The notes under the pieces were generated by a model, which was not told the DNA's origin, did not search any database, and worked only from the letters and a program-made list of their open reading frames with translations. Below are positions 45,874-53,528 of a DNA stretch of 64,000 nucleotides, one piece after another. Position numbers and translations under genes: made by a program. The first letter of the stretch is position 1, and each line of letters begins with the position of its first letter. The stretch is from Streptomyces spinosisporus (lineage in GTDB: Bacteria; Actinomycetota; Actinomycetes; Streptomycetales; Streptomycetaceae), in contig NZ_JALDAX010000021.1 of assembly GCF_022698145.1 (NCBI RefSeq), positions 1 to 64,000 on the forward strand, given 5' to 3'.

Positions 45874-47175
45874 ATGCCCGACAGCCAGCCGCCGCCCCAC
45901 CCGTGGTCCTCGTCCTCCTCGTCGGGTACGCCGGGGGCCTCGGGCCCTGCCGGCCCCGCGGACAACGGGGTCGACCCGACCACCCTGCTGCTGTGCGGGG
46001 CGCGGCTGGCCGACGGCCGGACCGTGGACGTACGGCTGGGTGGCGGGCGCATCGAGGCGGTCGGTACGGCCGGCAGCCTGGCCGCGGGCGGACTGCAGGG
46101 CTGCGGCACGCGCGTGGACCTCAGCGGCTATCTGCTGCTGCCGGCCCCGGCCGACCCGCACACGCACCTGGACACCGCGCTGTCGGCCGAGGGCGACGGC
46201 CCGGCCTCGTACGAGCCGAGGGACGTCCAGCGCCGGGCCACGGAGGCGGCGTTGCTGCAGCTGGGGCACGGGGCGACCGCGCTGCGGGCGCATGTGCGGG
46301 TGGGTGACGTGCAGGGGCTGGGCGCGTTGGCGGCCGTATTGCAGGCGCGGCGTTCGCTGCGCGGGCTGACGGAACTGACGACGGTGGCGATGCCGCGGCT
46401 GCTGACCGGTGCGGCCGGGGCGGACGGGCTCGCGATGCTGCGGGACGCGCTGAAGATGGGTGCGTCGGTGGTGGGTGGCTGCCCGGACCTGGACCCGGAT
46501 CCGATCGGGTACGTGGAGGCGGTCCTCGAGGTCGCCTCCGAGCACGGCTGCCCCGTCGACCTGCACACCGACGCCGCCGACCCCGCCCGGCTCGCCCGTC
46601 TCGCCGCGATGGCCGGCGGGCTGCGCCCCGGCGTGACGCTCGGCCCGTGCGGCGACCTCGCCCGGCTGCCCGAGGAGATGGCGCGGCGCACCGCGGACCA
46701 GCTCGCGGCGGCCGGGGTGACGGTGGTGTGCCTGCCGCAGGGCGGCTGCGGCGCCACCGATCGGCGCGAGACGGCTCCGGTACGGATGCTGCGGGCGGCC
46801 GGCGTACGGGTGGCGGCAGGCAGCGGCGCGCTGCGCGACCTGTCGAACCCGGTGGGGCGCGGGGACCCCTTGGAGGCGGCCTATCTGCTGGCCTCCCGCT
46901 ACGGGCTGCGGCCCGAGGACGCGTACGACGCCGTGAGTTCGGCGGCGCGGACGGTCATGGGGCTGCCCGAGGTGCGCCTGGAGGCGGGCTTCCCCGCCGA
47001 ACTCCTGGCGGTGCGCGGGGACCGGCTGGAGGGGGCGCTGTCGCTGGCCTACAGCCGGATCGTGATCCATCGGGGGCGGGTGGTGGCGCGGACGAGTGCG
47101 GTACGGGAGTACTGCAACTCGGCCGCCGCGGCGGAGCTGGGGTTGCCTCGGCAGGGGCGGGGGGAGCTGTCGTGA
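45874..47175 (+). CDS. Amidohydrolase family protein (cytosine deaminase-like)
   Basis: 433 aa. A short Pro/Ser-rich N-terminus, then the amidohydrolase core: LLLCGARLADGRTVDVRLGG, PAPADPHTHLDTALS (metal HxH), HGCPVDLHTDAADPARLA (metal His) and AGSGALRDLSNPVGRGDPLE near the last metal Asp. The pattern fits deaminases or hydrolases of cyclic amidines; the substrate is not clear. ATG at 45874 behind GGAGC. No operon partner. Confidence 0.8.
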   Translation: MPDSQPPPHPWSSSSSSGTPGASGPAGPADNGVDPTTLLLCGARLADGRTVDVRLGGGRIEAVGTAGSLAAGGLQGCGTRVDLSGYLLLPAPADPHTHLDTALSAEGDGPASYEPRDVQRRATEAALLQLGHGATALRAHVRVGDVQGLGALAAVLQARRSLRGLTELTTVAMPRLLTGAAGADGLAMLRDALKMGASVVGGCPDLDPDPIGYVEAVLEVASEHGCPVDLHTDAADPARLARLAAMAGGLRPGVTLGPCGDLARLPEEMARRTADQLAAAGVTVVCLPQGGCGATDRRETAPVRMLRAAGVRVAAGSGALRDLSNPVGRGDPLEAAYLLASRYGLRPEDAYDAVSSAARTVMGLPEVRLEAGFPAELLAVRGDRLEGALSLAYSRIVIHRGRVVARTSAVREYCNSAAAAELGLPRQGRGELS

Positions 47176-47356
47176 GGTGCGGGTGGGGGTCCGGCTGCGG
47201 GTGCGGGTGCGGGGGTGCGGGGTGCCAGAGGCTGCGTAGGTTCTTGCGGTTCGTCCTCGCCGTAGGTCCTGTGCGCGTGCGCGCTTTGCAGGCGTGCATC
47301 GGTTCGTGGCTCAAGTCGTGCGGCGGATGCGGCTGTCCGGGCGTACGGTCGAAGAC

Positions 47357-48013
47357 ATGCGCATTGTCATCGCTGGTGGTCATGGTCAGATCGCGCTGCG
47401 GCTCGAGCGGCTGCTCGCCGCGCGCGGGGACGAGGTGGCGGGGATCATCCGTCACGCCGAGCAGGGCGACGATCTGCGTGAGGCGGGTGCCGAACCGGTC
47501 CTGCTCGATCTGGAGTCGGCCTCGGTCGAGGAGGTGGCGGCGCATCTGGCGGGCGCCGACGCGGCGGTGTTCGCGGCGGGCGCGGGCCCGGGCAGCACCG
47601 CGGCCCGCAAGGACACGGTGGACAAGGGCGCGGCGATCCTGTTTGCGGATGCGGCGATTCGGGCGGGCGTACGGCGACACGTGGTCGTCTCGTCGATGGG
47701 CGCCGACCCCGCGCACCAGGGGGACGAGATCTTCGACGCGTACCTGCGCGCCAAGGGTGAGGCCGACGCCTATGTACGGCGTCAGAACGCACTGGACGCG
47801 ACGATTCTGCGCCCCGGGATGCTGACGAACGACGCAGGGACCGGTCTCGTACGGCTGGAGGCCCACACCGGTCGCGGCCCTGTCCCGCGTGACGATGTGG
47901 CGGCCGTACTGGCGGAGTTGGTCGATTCGCCGGCGACGGCCGGGCTGACCCTGGAGCTGGTCAGCGGGTCGGCGCCGGTGTCGGTGGCCGTGAAGTCGGT
48001 CGCCGGGAACTGA
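47357..48013 (+). CDS. NAD(P)-binding protein, atypical short-chain dehydrogenase
   Basis: 218 aa. Starts MRIVIAGGHGQIALRLERLL, an NAD(P)-binding Gly motif (GGxGxIA), then VAGIIRHAEQGDDLREAGAE, HVVVSSMGADPAHQ and ATILRPGMLTNDAGTG. Resembles the YwnB/HSCARG-like group. No catalytic Tyr-Lys pair is obvious. The 181-base gap before it is GGTGCGG-rich and holds nothing I recognise. Confidence 0.85.
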   Translation: MRIVIAGGHGQIALRLERLLAARGDEVAGIIRHAEQGDDLREAGAEPVLLDLESASVEEVAAHLAGADAAVFAAGAGPGSTAARKDTVDKGAAILFADAAIRAGVRRHVVVSSMGADPAHQGDEIFDAYLRAKGEADAYVRRQNALDATILRPGMLTNDAGTGLVRLEAHTGRGPVPRDDVAAVLAELVDSPATAGLTLELVSGSAPVSVAVKSVAGN

Positions 48014-48047
48014 CGAACGACCTTGAGAACGCCCTTGAGAACGCCCC

Positions 48048-48260
48048 TCAGAAGAGGGGCATTTGCCCCGGGATCTCGGGGACGACGTAGCCGTCCAGCG
48101 ACGGTTGGGTCGCGTCGGGCTGGGCCTGACGGCGGGAGCCGGGGCAGGAGACGAGCACGCCGTTCTCGCGCGCGCCGGGCGGGTCGTGCCGCGCGAACCG
48201 TCCGGCGACGACGGCGATCTCGCGACGGCATTCGGGGCAGCGTCTGCGACGAGTGGACAT
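48048..48260 (-). CDS. Small zinc-ribbon-like protein
   Basis: 70 aa. Cys8-x2-Cys11, His25 and Cys39 (motifs RRCPECRRE, RFARHDPPG, SCPGSRR) suggest one zinc site. Similar Cys-rich peptides of this length are common in Streptomyces but have no assigned role. Convergent with the gene at 47357, 35 bases away. Confidence 0.7.
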   Translation of the reverse strand: MSTRRRRCPECRREIAVVAGRFARHDPPGARENGVLVSCPGSRRQAQPDATQPSLDGYVVPEIPGQMPLF

Positions 48261-48323
48261 GGGGTCAGTGTGCCTCGGTGGGGGGTGTGTTGTGCGTGGG
48301 GTGGGTGTACCGCACGGTCGGTG

Positions 48324-48797
48324 TCAGCCGATGTAGGGGGACGTTCGCGAGGCGTCGCCCGCATGCTCGATGCGCAGGCGCATCGTCGGGTGGATGTCCA
48401 GGCCGGGCAGGTCGGCCGGGTCGACCCAGCGGACGGCGGTGGTCTCGTCGCTGGTGCGGAGTTCGCCGCCCGTGGGGCGCGCCCGGAAGCAGATGCTGAA
48501 CTGCTGGCGGACCTCGCCGTCGTCGTAGCGGATCACATGGCGGGGGTCGGTGTAGATCCCGGAGAGGTCGAGGACCTCGACCTCGATCCCGGTCTCCTCC
48601 CGGACCTCGCGCACCACGGTGTCGCTGATGGACTCCCCCACGTCGTAACCGCCTCCGGGCAGTGCCCAGCGGCCGTTGTCGGAGCGCCGGATCATGAGCA
48701 CCTGGCCCGCGTCGGTCCGTACGAAGGCCACGACGGAGGGCACCGCCGAGTTGGCCTTCGGGGCGTCCGGGTCGTGGAAGTAGTCGGTGCGTCCCAT
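48324..48797 (-). CDS. NUDIX hydrolase
   Basis: 157 aa. A complete NUDIX box Gx5Ex7REVREETGI is at residues 49-71 (GGYDVGESISDTVVREVRE). Hydrolyses a nucleoside diphosphate linked to some moiety; the substrate is not predictable. Start MGRTDYFHDPDAPKANSAVP. Divergent from the MFS fusion gene, with 165 bases between. Confidence 0.9.
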   Translation of the reverse strand: MGRTDYFHDPDAPKANSAVPSVVAFVRTDAGQVLMIRRSDNGRWALPGGGYDVGESISDTVVREVREETGIEVEVLDLSGIYTDPRHVIRYDDGEVRQQFSICFRARPTGGELRTSDETTAVRWVDPADLPGLDIHPTMRLRIEHAGDASRTSPYIG

Positions 48798-48863
48798 GTC
48801 GACGTGCCTACCCCGTCTCCTGATCGGATCTCGTAACCGGACGGCAATCCGGCTCGCCTTGCT

Positions 48864-48883
48864 TAAGTCAATCAACTGACTTA
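48864..48883. promoter_or_regulatory. Palindromic operator upstream of the MFS fusion gene
   Basis: TAAGTCAATCAACTGACTTA has perfect 7-base arms (TAAGTCA/TGACTTA) around ATCAAC. It is AT-rich against a GC-rich background, lies in the divergent gap 80 bases before the MFS start, and resembles MarR or TetR operators of exporter genes. No matching regulator is encoded beside it. Confidence 0.65.
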
Positions 48884-48962
48884 CTTTGGGCCTGTCGCGT
48901 GCACGCCCGGTGCGCAATTCGGCTGCAATGCCCCTCGTTCGACGCCCACGGAGGCCCGGCCC

Positions 48963-51413
48963 ATGTCCCACGCTCTTCCCCGACCCGCCGATGACGACGA
49001 CGGGGTGATGACCGCCGCGCCGCGGACCAACGCCCTCGTGGCGGTCCTGGCCTTCGGCGGGATCGTGGTCTCGCTGATGCAGACTCTGGTGATCCCGATC
49101 GTCCCGGAGCTGCCGAAGCTGCTCAACTCCCCGGCGTCCGACACCGCGTGGGCCGTGACGGCCACGCTGCTGGCCGCCGCCGTGTCCGTTCCGATGATGG
49201 GGCGGCTGGGAGACATGTACGGCAAGCGCCGCATGCTTCTGACCAGCATGGTGCTGCTGATCGCGGGGTCGGTCACGGCCGCGCTGAGCGACTCGCTGGT
49301 CCCGATGATCGTCGGGCGGGCGCTGCAGGGCGCGGCCAGTGGTGTGATCCCGCTCGGCATCAGCATCATGCGGGACGAACTGCCCGCCGAACGGCTCGGC
49401 TCCGCCACCGCCCTGATGAGCGCCTCCCTCGGCGTCGGCGGCGCGCTCGGGCTGCCCGCGGCCGCGCTGATCGCCGACAACTTCGACTGGCACGTCCTGT
49501 TCTGGAGCTCGGCGGCTCTGGGCGTCGTGGCCCTGCTGCTGGTGCTGTTCGTGGTGCCCGAGTCGAAGGTGCGCACGGGCGGACGCTTCGACGTCGTCGG
49601 CGGCCTCGGGATGGCGGCCGGTCTGCTCTGCCTGCTGCTGCCGATCTCCAAGGGCGGCGACTGGGGCTGGGGCAGCGGCACCACGCTCGGCCTGTTCGGC
49701 GCCTGCGTCGCGATCCTGCTGCTGTGGGGCTGGTACGAGCTGCGCACCGACCAGCCGCTGGTCGACCTGCGCACCACCGCGCGCCGCCAGGTGCTGGTCA
49801 CCAACCTCGCCTCGATCGCGCTCGGCTTCGGCATGTTCGCGATGTCCCTGGTGCTTCCGCAGCTCCTGCAGTTGCCCGAGGCGACCGGCTACGGCCTGGG
49901 CAAGTCACTGCTCGTCGCGGGCCTGGTCATGGCTCCATCCGGCCTGGTGATGATGGCCGTGGCTCCCGTCTCCGCCGCGCTCTCCAGGGCCAAGGGCCCC
50001 AAGGCCAGCCTGATGCTCGGCTCCCTCATCGTGGCCGCGGGCTACGGCCTCAACATCGTGCTGATGTCCGAGGTCTGGCAGTTCGTGCTGGTGTCCTGCG
50101 TCATCGGCTCCGGTATCGGCTTCACCTACGGCGCGATGCCCGCCCTCATCATGGGCGCCGTGCCGCCGTCCCAGTCGGGCGCGGCCAACAGCCTCAACAC
50201 GTTGATGCGTTCCATCGGTACGTCGACCGCGAGCGCCGTCGCCGGCGTCATCCTCTCCCAGATGACCACCGACCTGGGCGGGGTCCCGCTGCCCTCGGAG
50301 AACGGCTTCAAGACGGTGCTCGCGGTGGGTGGGGGTGCCGCGCTGCTGGCGTTCGTGGTGGCTTCGTTCATTCCTCGGCATGGGGGTGCTGCGGGGGCGG
50401 CGGCGGTCGGGGGTGAAGCTTCGGGAGGTGCCGGGGTGTCGGGTGAGGTGGGGGGCTCGGGTGAGGTGGGGGCCTCGGGTGTAGGTGGGGTCGGTGCAGC
50501 GGGGGTTGGAGCAGCGGGGGTCGGTACAGATGCCGGAGAGGCCGAGGTCTCTGGGGCGGCCGGGGAGCGCGCGTCCGTGAAGGCTGTTGCAGCGGCCGTC
50601 GAGCCTGACGGGACGGGCGGTGCCGTGGGGGGCGGGTTGCCCGGGACGGGCGGCGGCATCGGGGTGACCGGCCGCGTCCTGGGCGCGGATCGCGTGCCCG
50701 TGGCGGCGGCCGCGGTCACCCTCATCTCACTCGGCGGCCGGCAACTGAGTCGGTCGGTGTCCCGGAACGACGGCTCGTACGACGTCGACGCGCCCGCCAC
50801 CGGCTCGTACGTCCTGATCGCCTCCGCGGAGGGCTACCAGCCACAGGCCTCGACACTCGTCGTCGCCGACGGACCGGTCTCGTACGACGTCCTCCTCGGC
50901 GGTACGAGCGGCCTCGCGGGACTGGTGCGGTCGGCCGACAGCGGGACGCCGGTCGCGGATGCCGTGGTGATCGTCACCGATGTGCGCGGGGACGTACTCG
51001 CCACCGGACGGACCGATGTGCTGGGCGAGTTCACGGTCACGGATCTGGTGCCGGGGACGGTGACGCTCGCCGTCAACTCCCCCAAGCACCGCCCGCTGGC
51101 CCTGCCCGTCGAGATCGGCGGCACCGGCACCACGCGCATCGAGGTCGAACTGCACCCCGGCGCCCATGTGCGCGGCACGGTACGCGGAGCCGGCGCTCCG
51201 CTGAGCGACGCCCGTGTGACCTTGGTCGACGCCGCGGGCAACGTCGTAGCCACGACGAGGACGGGCCACGACGGCGCGTACGCCTTCACCGACCTGGACA
51301 GTGGCGCCTACACGGTCATCGCGACGGGCTACCCGCCCCAGGCGGCCACGGTCACCGTGTCGAGCGCCGGCACGGACGACCACGACATCGAACTCGCGCA
51401 CAGCGCCGACTAG
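48963..51413 (+). CDS. MFS exporter fused to three transthyretin-like beta-sandwich domains
   Basis: 816 aa. Residues ~20-471 form a 14-TM DHA2-like MFS transporter, with motif A GRLGDMYGKRRMLL and RALQGAASGVIPLG. Residues ~472-570 are a Gly/Ala/Val/Glu low-complexity linker. Three carboxypeptidase-regulatory (CnaB/transthyretin-like) repeats follow at ~572-655, ~657-735 and ~737-812, seen in GSYDVDAPATGSYVLIASA, GEFTVTDLVPGTVTLAVNS and GAYAFTDLDSGAYTVIATG. With 14 segments the tail should be cytoplasmic, although such domains are usually outside. Monocistronic, with an operator upstream and a strong terminator after. Confidence 0.88.
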   Translation: MSHALPRPADDDDGVMTAAPRTNALVAVLAFGGIVVSLMQTLVIPIVPELPKLLNSPASDTAWAVTATLLAAAVSVPMMGRLGDMYGKRRMLLTSMVLLIAGSVTAALSDSLVPMIVGRALQGAASGVIPLGISIMRDELPAERLGSATALMSASLGVGGALGLPAAALIADNFDWHVLFWSSAALGVVALLLVLFVVPESKVRTGGRFDVVGGLGMAAGLLCLLLPISKGGDWGWGSGTTLGLFGACVAILLLWGWYELRTDQPLVDLRTTARRQVLVTNLASIALGFGMFAMSLVLPQLLQLPEATGYGLGKSLLVAGLVMAPSGLVMMAVAPVSAALSRAKGPKASLMLGSLIVAAGYGLNIVLMSEVWQFVLVSCVIGSGIGFTYGAMPALIMGAVPPSQSGAANSLNTLMRSIGTSTASAVAGVILSQMTTDLGGVPLPSENGFKTVLAVGGGAALLAFVVASFIPRHGGAAGAAAVGGEASGGAGVSGEVGGSGEVGASGVGGVGAAGVGAAGVGTDAGEAEVSGAAGERASVKAVAAAVEPDGTGGAVGGGLPGTGGGIGVTGRVLGADRVPVAAAAVTLISLGGRQLSRSVSRNDGSYDVDAPATGSYVLIASAEGYQPQASTLVVADGPVSYDVLLGGTSGLAGLVRSADSGTPVADAVVIVTDVRGDVLATGRTDVLGEFTVTDLVPGTVTLAVNSPKHRPLALPVEIGGTGTTRIEVELHPGAHVRGTVRGAGAPLSDARVTLVDAAGNVVATTRTGHDGAYAFTDLDSGAYTVIATGYPPQAATVTVSSAGTDDHDIELAHSAD

Positions 51414-51449
51414 TTCCACCCCGCGGCCGGTGACGGCACCCGTCCGCTT

Positions 51450-51485
51450 CCCGGCGCCGAGCGTGCGGCTCGGCGCCGGGATTTT
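51450..51485 (+). terminator. Terminator after the MFS fusion gene
   Basis: CCCGGCGCCGAGC (51450-51462) pairs perfectly over 13 bp with GCTCGGCGCCGGG (51468-51480), followed by ATTTTTG. A strong intrinsic terminator that also lies just past the stop of the convergent secreted-protein gene. Confidence 0.92.
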
Positions 51486-51491
51486 TGTGAA

Positions 51492-51863
51492 CTAGCCGCC
51501 GATGGTGATGGTGTTGTTGCATCCCAGACTCGAACCGACGTTGGTGCTCTGCGTGCCGGGCGAGCCACTGGCGTTGGGCGCGTTGCCCTCCAGACCGTTC
51601 TGGAATCCGGACTGGCCCTGCACGTCGACGTTCTGCTCGGTCGTCGTGCAGGTGGTGCTCTGACTGAACTGCGTCGTGTGCACTTCCCGGGCCTCCTTCT
51701 TGTGCCCGTGCCCGCGCCCGTGTTCGTGTCCACGCGCGTGTTCATGTCCGCGCCCGTGCTTGGAATCGTGCCCGTCCCCCTGAGCGTGAGCGGTACCGGC
51801 GCCGAGGAAGCCGACGGTGCCGAGGAGTACGGCCACGACCAGGGTCTTTCGAGGCTTGCGCAT
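51492..51863 (-). CDS. Secreted His-rich small protein, unknown function
   Basis: 123 aa. A signal peptide (MRKPRKTLVVAVLLGTVGF, cleavage after AHA at 27) is followed by eight histidines between residues 32 and 54 in a Gly/His/Arg/Glu-rich stretch (GRGHEHARGHEHGRGHGH). The C-terminal half is Thr/Ser/Asn/Gln-rich with two cysteines (72 and 115), which could form a disulfide, and ends CNNTITIGG. GGAGAAGAC precedes the ATG. A metal-binding or surface-assembly role is possible but unproven. Confidence 0.75.
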   Translation of the reverse strand: MRKPRKTLVVAVLLGTVGFLGAGTAHAQGDGHDSKHGRGHEHARGHEHGRGHGHKKEAREVHTTQFSQSTTCTTTEQNVDVQGQSGFQNGLEGNAPNASGSPGTQSTNVGSSLGCNNTITIGG

Positions 51864-52045
51864 GTCTTCTCCGAGTGTTGAAGCAGACGCGAACGCCCAT
51901 ACGCCACGTCATAAGGTGACGAGAGGTTAATGCGCAAATGTCCTATATCAGCTCGTCGGCACGCCGGATCGTCCGATCAACACCCCAAGCCCGATGCAGG
52001 ATGCGCCATTCGGCCGCGATCACACGCGATCGCAAGAGACATACG

Positions 52046-52086
52046 AAAACCCCCTCCACTCTGCGTCTCCGCAGTTTGAAGGGGGT
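52046..52086 (-). terminator. Terminator after tRNA-Tyr
   Basis: On the minus strand ACCCCCT (52086-52080) pairs with AGGGGGT-type sequence at 52056-52050, with an inner CTGCG/CGCAG stem, and is followed by TTTTC. It starts 22 bases past the tRNA 3' end. Confidence 0.85.
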
Positions 52087-52107
52087 CTCGCTTCAACTTT
52101 CTCAGCG

Positions 52108-52189
52108 TGGCGGCGCCAGGATTCGAACCTGGGAAGGCTGAGCCGGCAGATTTACAGTCTGCTCCCTTTGGCCGCTCGGGCACACCGCC
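52108..52189 (-). tRNA. tRNA-Tyr (anticodon GTA)
   Basis: 82 nt, a class II tRNA with a long variable arm (CCGGCTCAGCCTTCC region). Acceptor GGCGGTG/CGCCGCC with one wobble; anticodon loop CTGTAAA gives GTA; T arm GGTTCGAATCC. Stands alone with its own terminator. Confidence 0.96.
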
Positions 52190-52423
52190 GGGGTCGCTGC
52201 CGATCGAACCGCTTTGGGGCGGTGCTCCCTGGCAACGACGTAAACAATACCCGATGCAGAGGGGTGCTTCGCCACCCGATTGATCTGCGCCCGGAGGGCG
52301 ACAGGTGGCTAGGCTTGTGCGGATGCGGCCCGGGATCACGCCGGGCTCGGCGCCCGCCCCCACGTACGCCGATACGCACCCGTACGCACCCCGTTTACGC
52401 ACCGATACAAGGAGCCACAGGAC

Positions 52424-52912
52424 ATGGCCGACTCCAGTTTCGACATCGTCTCGAAGGTCGAGCGGCAGGAGGTCGACAACGCCCTCAACCAGACCGCCAA
52501 GGAGATCTCACAGCGCTACGACTTCAAGGGCGTGGGTGCCTCGATCTCGTGGTCGGGCGACAAGATCCTTCTGGAGGCGAACTCCGAGGACCGGGTCAAG
52601 GCCGTTCTCGACGTCTTCCAGTCCAAGCTGATCAAGCGCGGGATCTCGTTGAAGGCCCTGGATGCGGGTGAGCCGCAGCTCTCGGGCAAGGAGTACAAGA
52701 TCTTCGCGTCGATCGAGGAGGGCATCTCCCAGGACAACGCGAAGAAGGTCGCGAAGATCATCCGCGACGAGGGCCCCAAGGGTGTCAAGGCCCAGGTGCA
52801 GGGCGACGAACTGCGGGTCAGCTCCAAGAGCCGGGACGACCTGCAGGCCGTGATCGCCCTCCTGAAGGGCAAGGACTTCGATTTCGCCCTGCAGTTCGTG
52901 AACTACCGGTGA
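52424..52912 (+). CDS. yajQ: Nucleotide-binding protein of the YajQ family
   Basis: 162 aa, full length. Start MADSSFDIVSKVERQEVDNA; also AKEISQRYDFKGVGASISWS and the C-terminal KGKDFDFALQFVNYR, all family signatures. Members bind nucleotides, cyclic-di-GMP in some pathogens, and tRNA or rRNA; the role in Streptomyces is unknown. Confidence 0.95.
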   Translation: MADSSFDIVSKVERQEVDNALNQTAKEISQRYDFKGVGASISWSGDKILLEANSEDRVKAVLDVFQSKLIKRGISLKALDAGEPQLSGKEYKIFASIEEGISQDNAKKVAKIIRDEGPKGVKAQVQGDELRVSSKSRDDLQAVIALLKGKDFDFALQFVNYR

Positions 52913-52994
52913 GCCGACGAGCTGATGAGCCGGTGATCTGGTGAGTCCGTGATTCACGGGCTGCGGTGCCGTCGCCGGTCGACCAGCAGCGAGG

Positions 52995-53025
52995 AAGGGT
53001 GGGCACCTGGTGGGTGCCCACCCTT
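52995..53025. terminator. Bidirectional terminator between yajQ and the GlsB gene
   Basis: AAGGGTGGGCAC (52995-53006) pairs perfectly over 12 bp with GTGCCCACCCTT (53014-53025). It lies between convergent genes and should stop both transcripts. Confidence 0.85.
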
Positions 53026-53066
53026 CTCGCCTGCTGGCTGCGGTCCGGGGGCGTGCTCGATCGTGC

Positions 53067-53333
53067 TCAGTTGCGCGAGTTGCCGAACAGGAGGCGGTAG
53101 GCGACCAGGAGGACGAACGAGCCTCCGATCGCCGCGGCCCACGTCGCGCCGTCGTGGAAGCTCTTGGCGATCGGGTGGTCCAGCCAGCGGGCCGAGATCC
53201 AGCCGCCGATGAACGCGCCGGCGATGCCTATGAGGGTCGTGCCGATGAGGCCGCCCGGGTCACGGCCGGGCAGCAGGAACTTGGCGATGGCTCCGGCCAA
53301 CAGCCCCAGAATGATCCAGCTGATGATGGTCAT
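53067..53333 (-). CDS. GlsB/YeaQ/YmgE family membrane protein
   Basis: 88 aa with three hydrophobic segments. Motifs ISWIILGLLAGAIAKFLLPG and GGLIGTTLIGIAGAFIGGWI define the transglycosylase-associated (GlsB) family, small stress-induced membrane proteins without a firm biochemical role. Convergent with yajQ and divergent from the APC permease. Confidence 0.9.
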   Translation of the reverse strand: MTIISWIILGLLAGAIAKFLLPGRDPGGLIGTTLIGIAGAFIGGWISARWLDHPIAKSFHDGATWAAAIGGSFVLLVAYRLLFGNSRN

Positions 53334-53528
53334 GCCGTCAACCTGCCCTCCCGCACTGTGCCTGCACTTTCCGGACAGTGTGCATTCGGTCGAGATCCGT
53401 TGTGTGCCGCGCGCCTGTTACTGCTGTGTTCTTCTCCGGTCCTTGTCTCGTGCCCGGTACCTGTCCCGTCGATGAACAGGACGTCACGACGGCACTCATC
53501 GGTTGCAGTGATCACTAGGGTGCGAGCC

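Noticed and set aside
47176..47356. GGTGCGG-rich run after the amidohydrolase as a functional repeat
   Set aside because: Simple-sequence drift without a regular unit; nothing beyond composition supports it.
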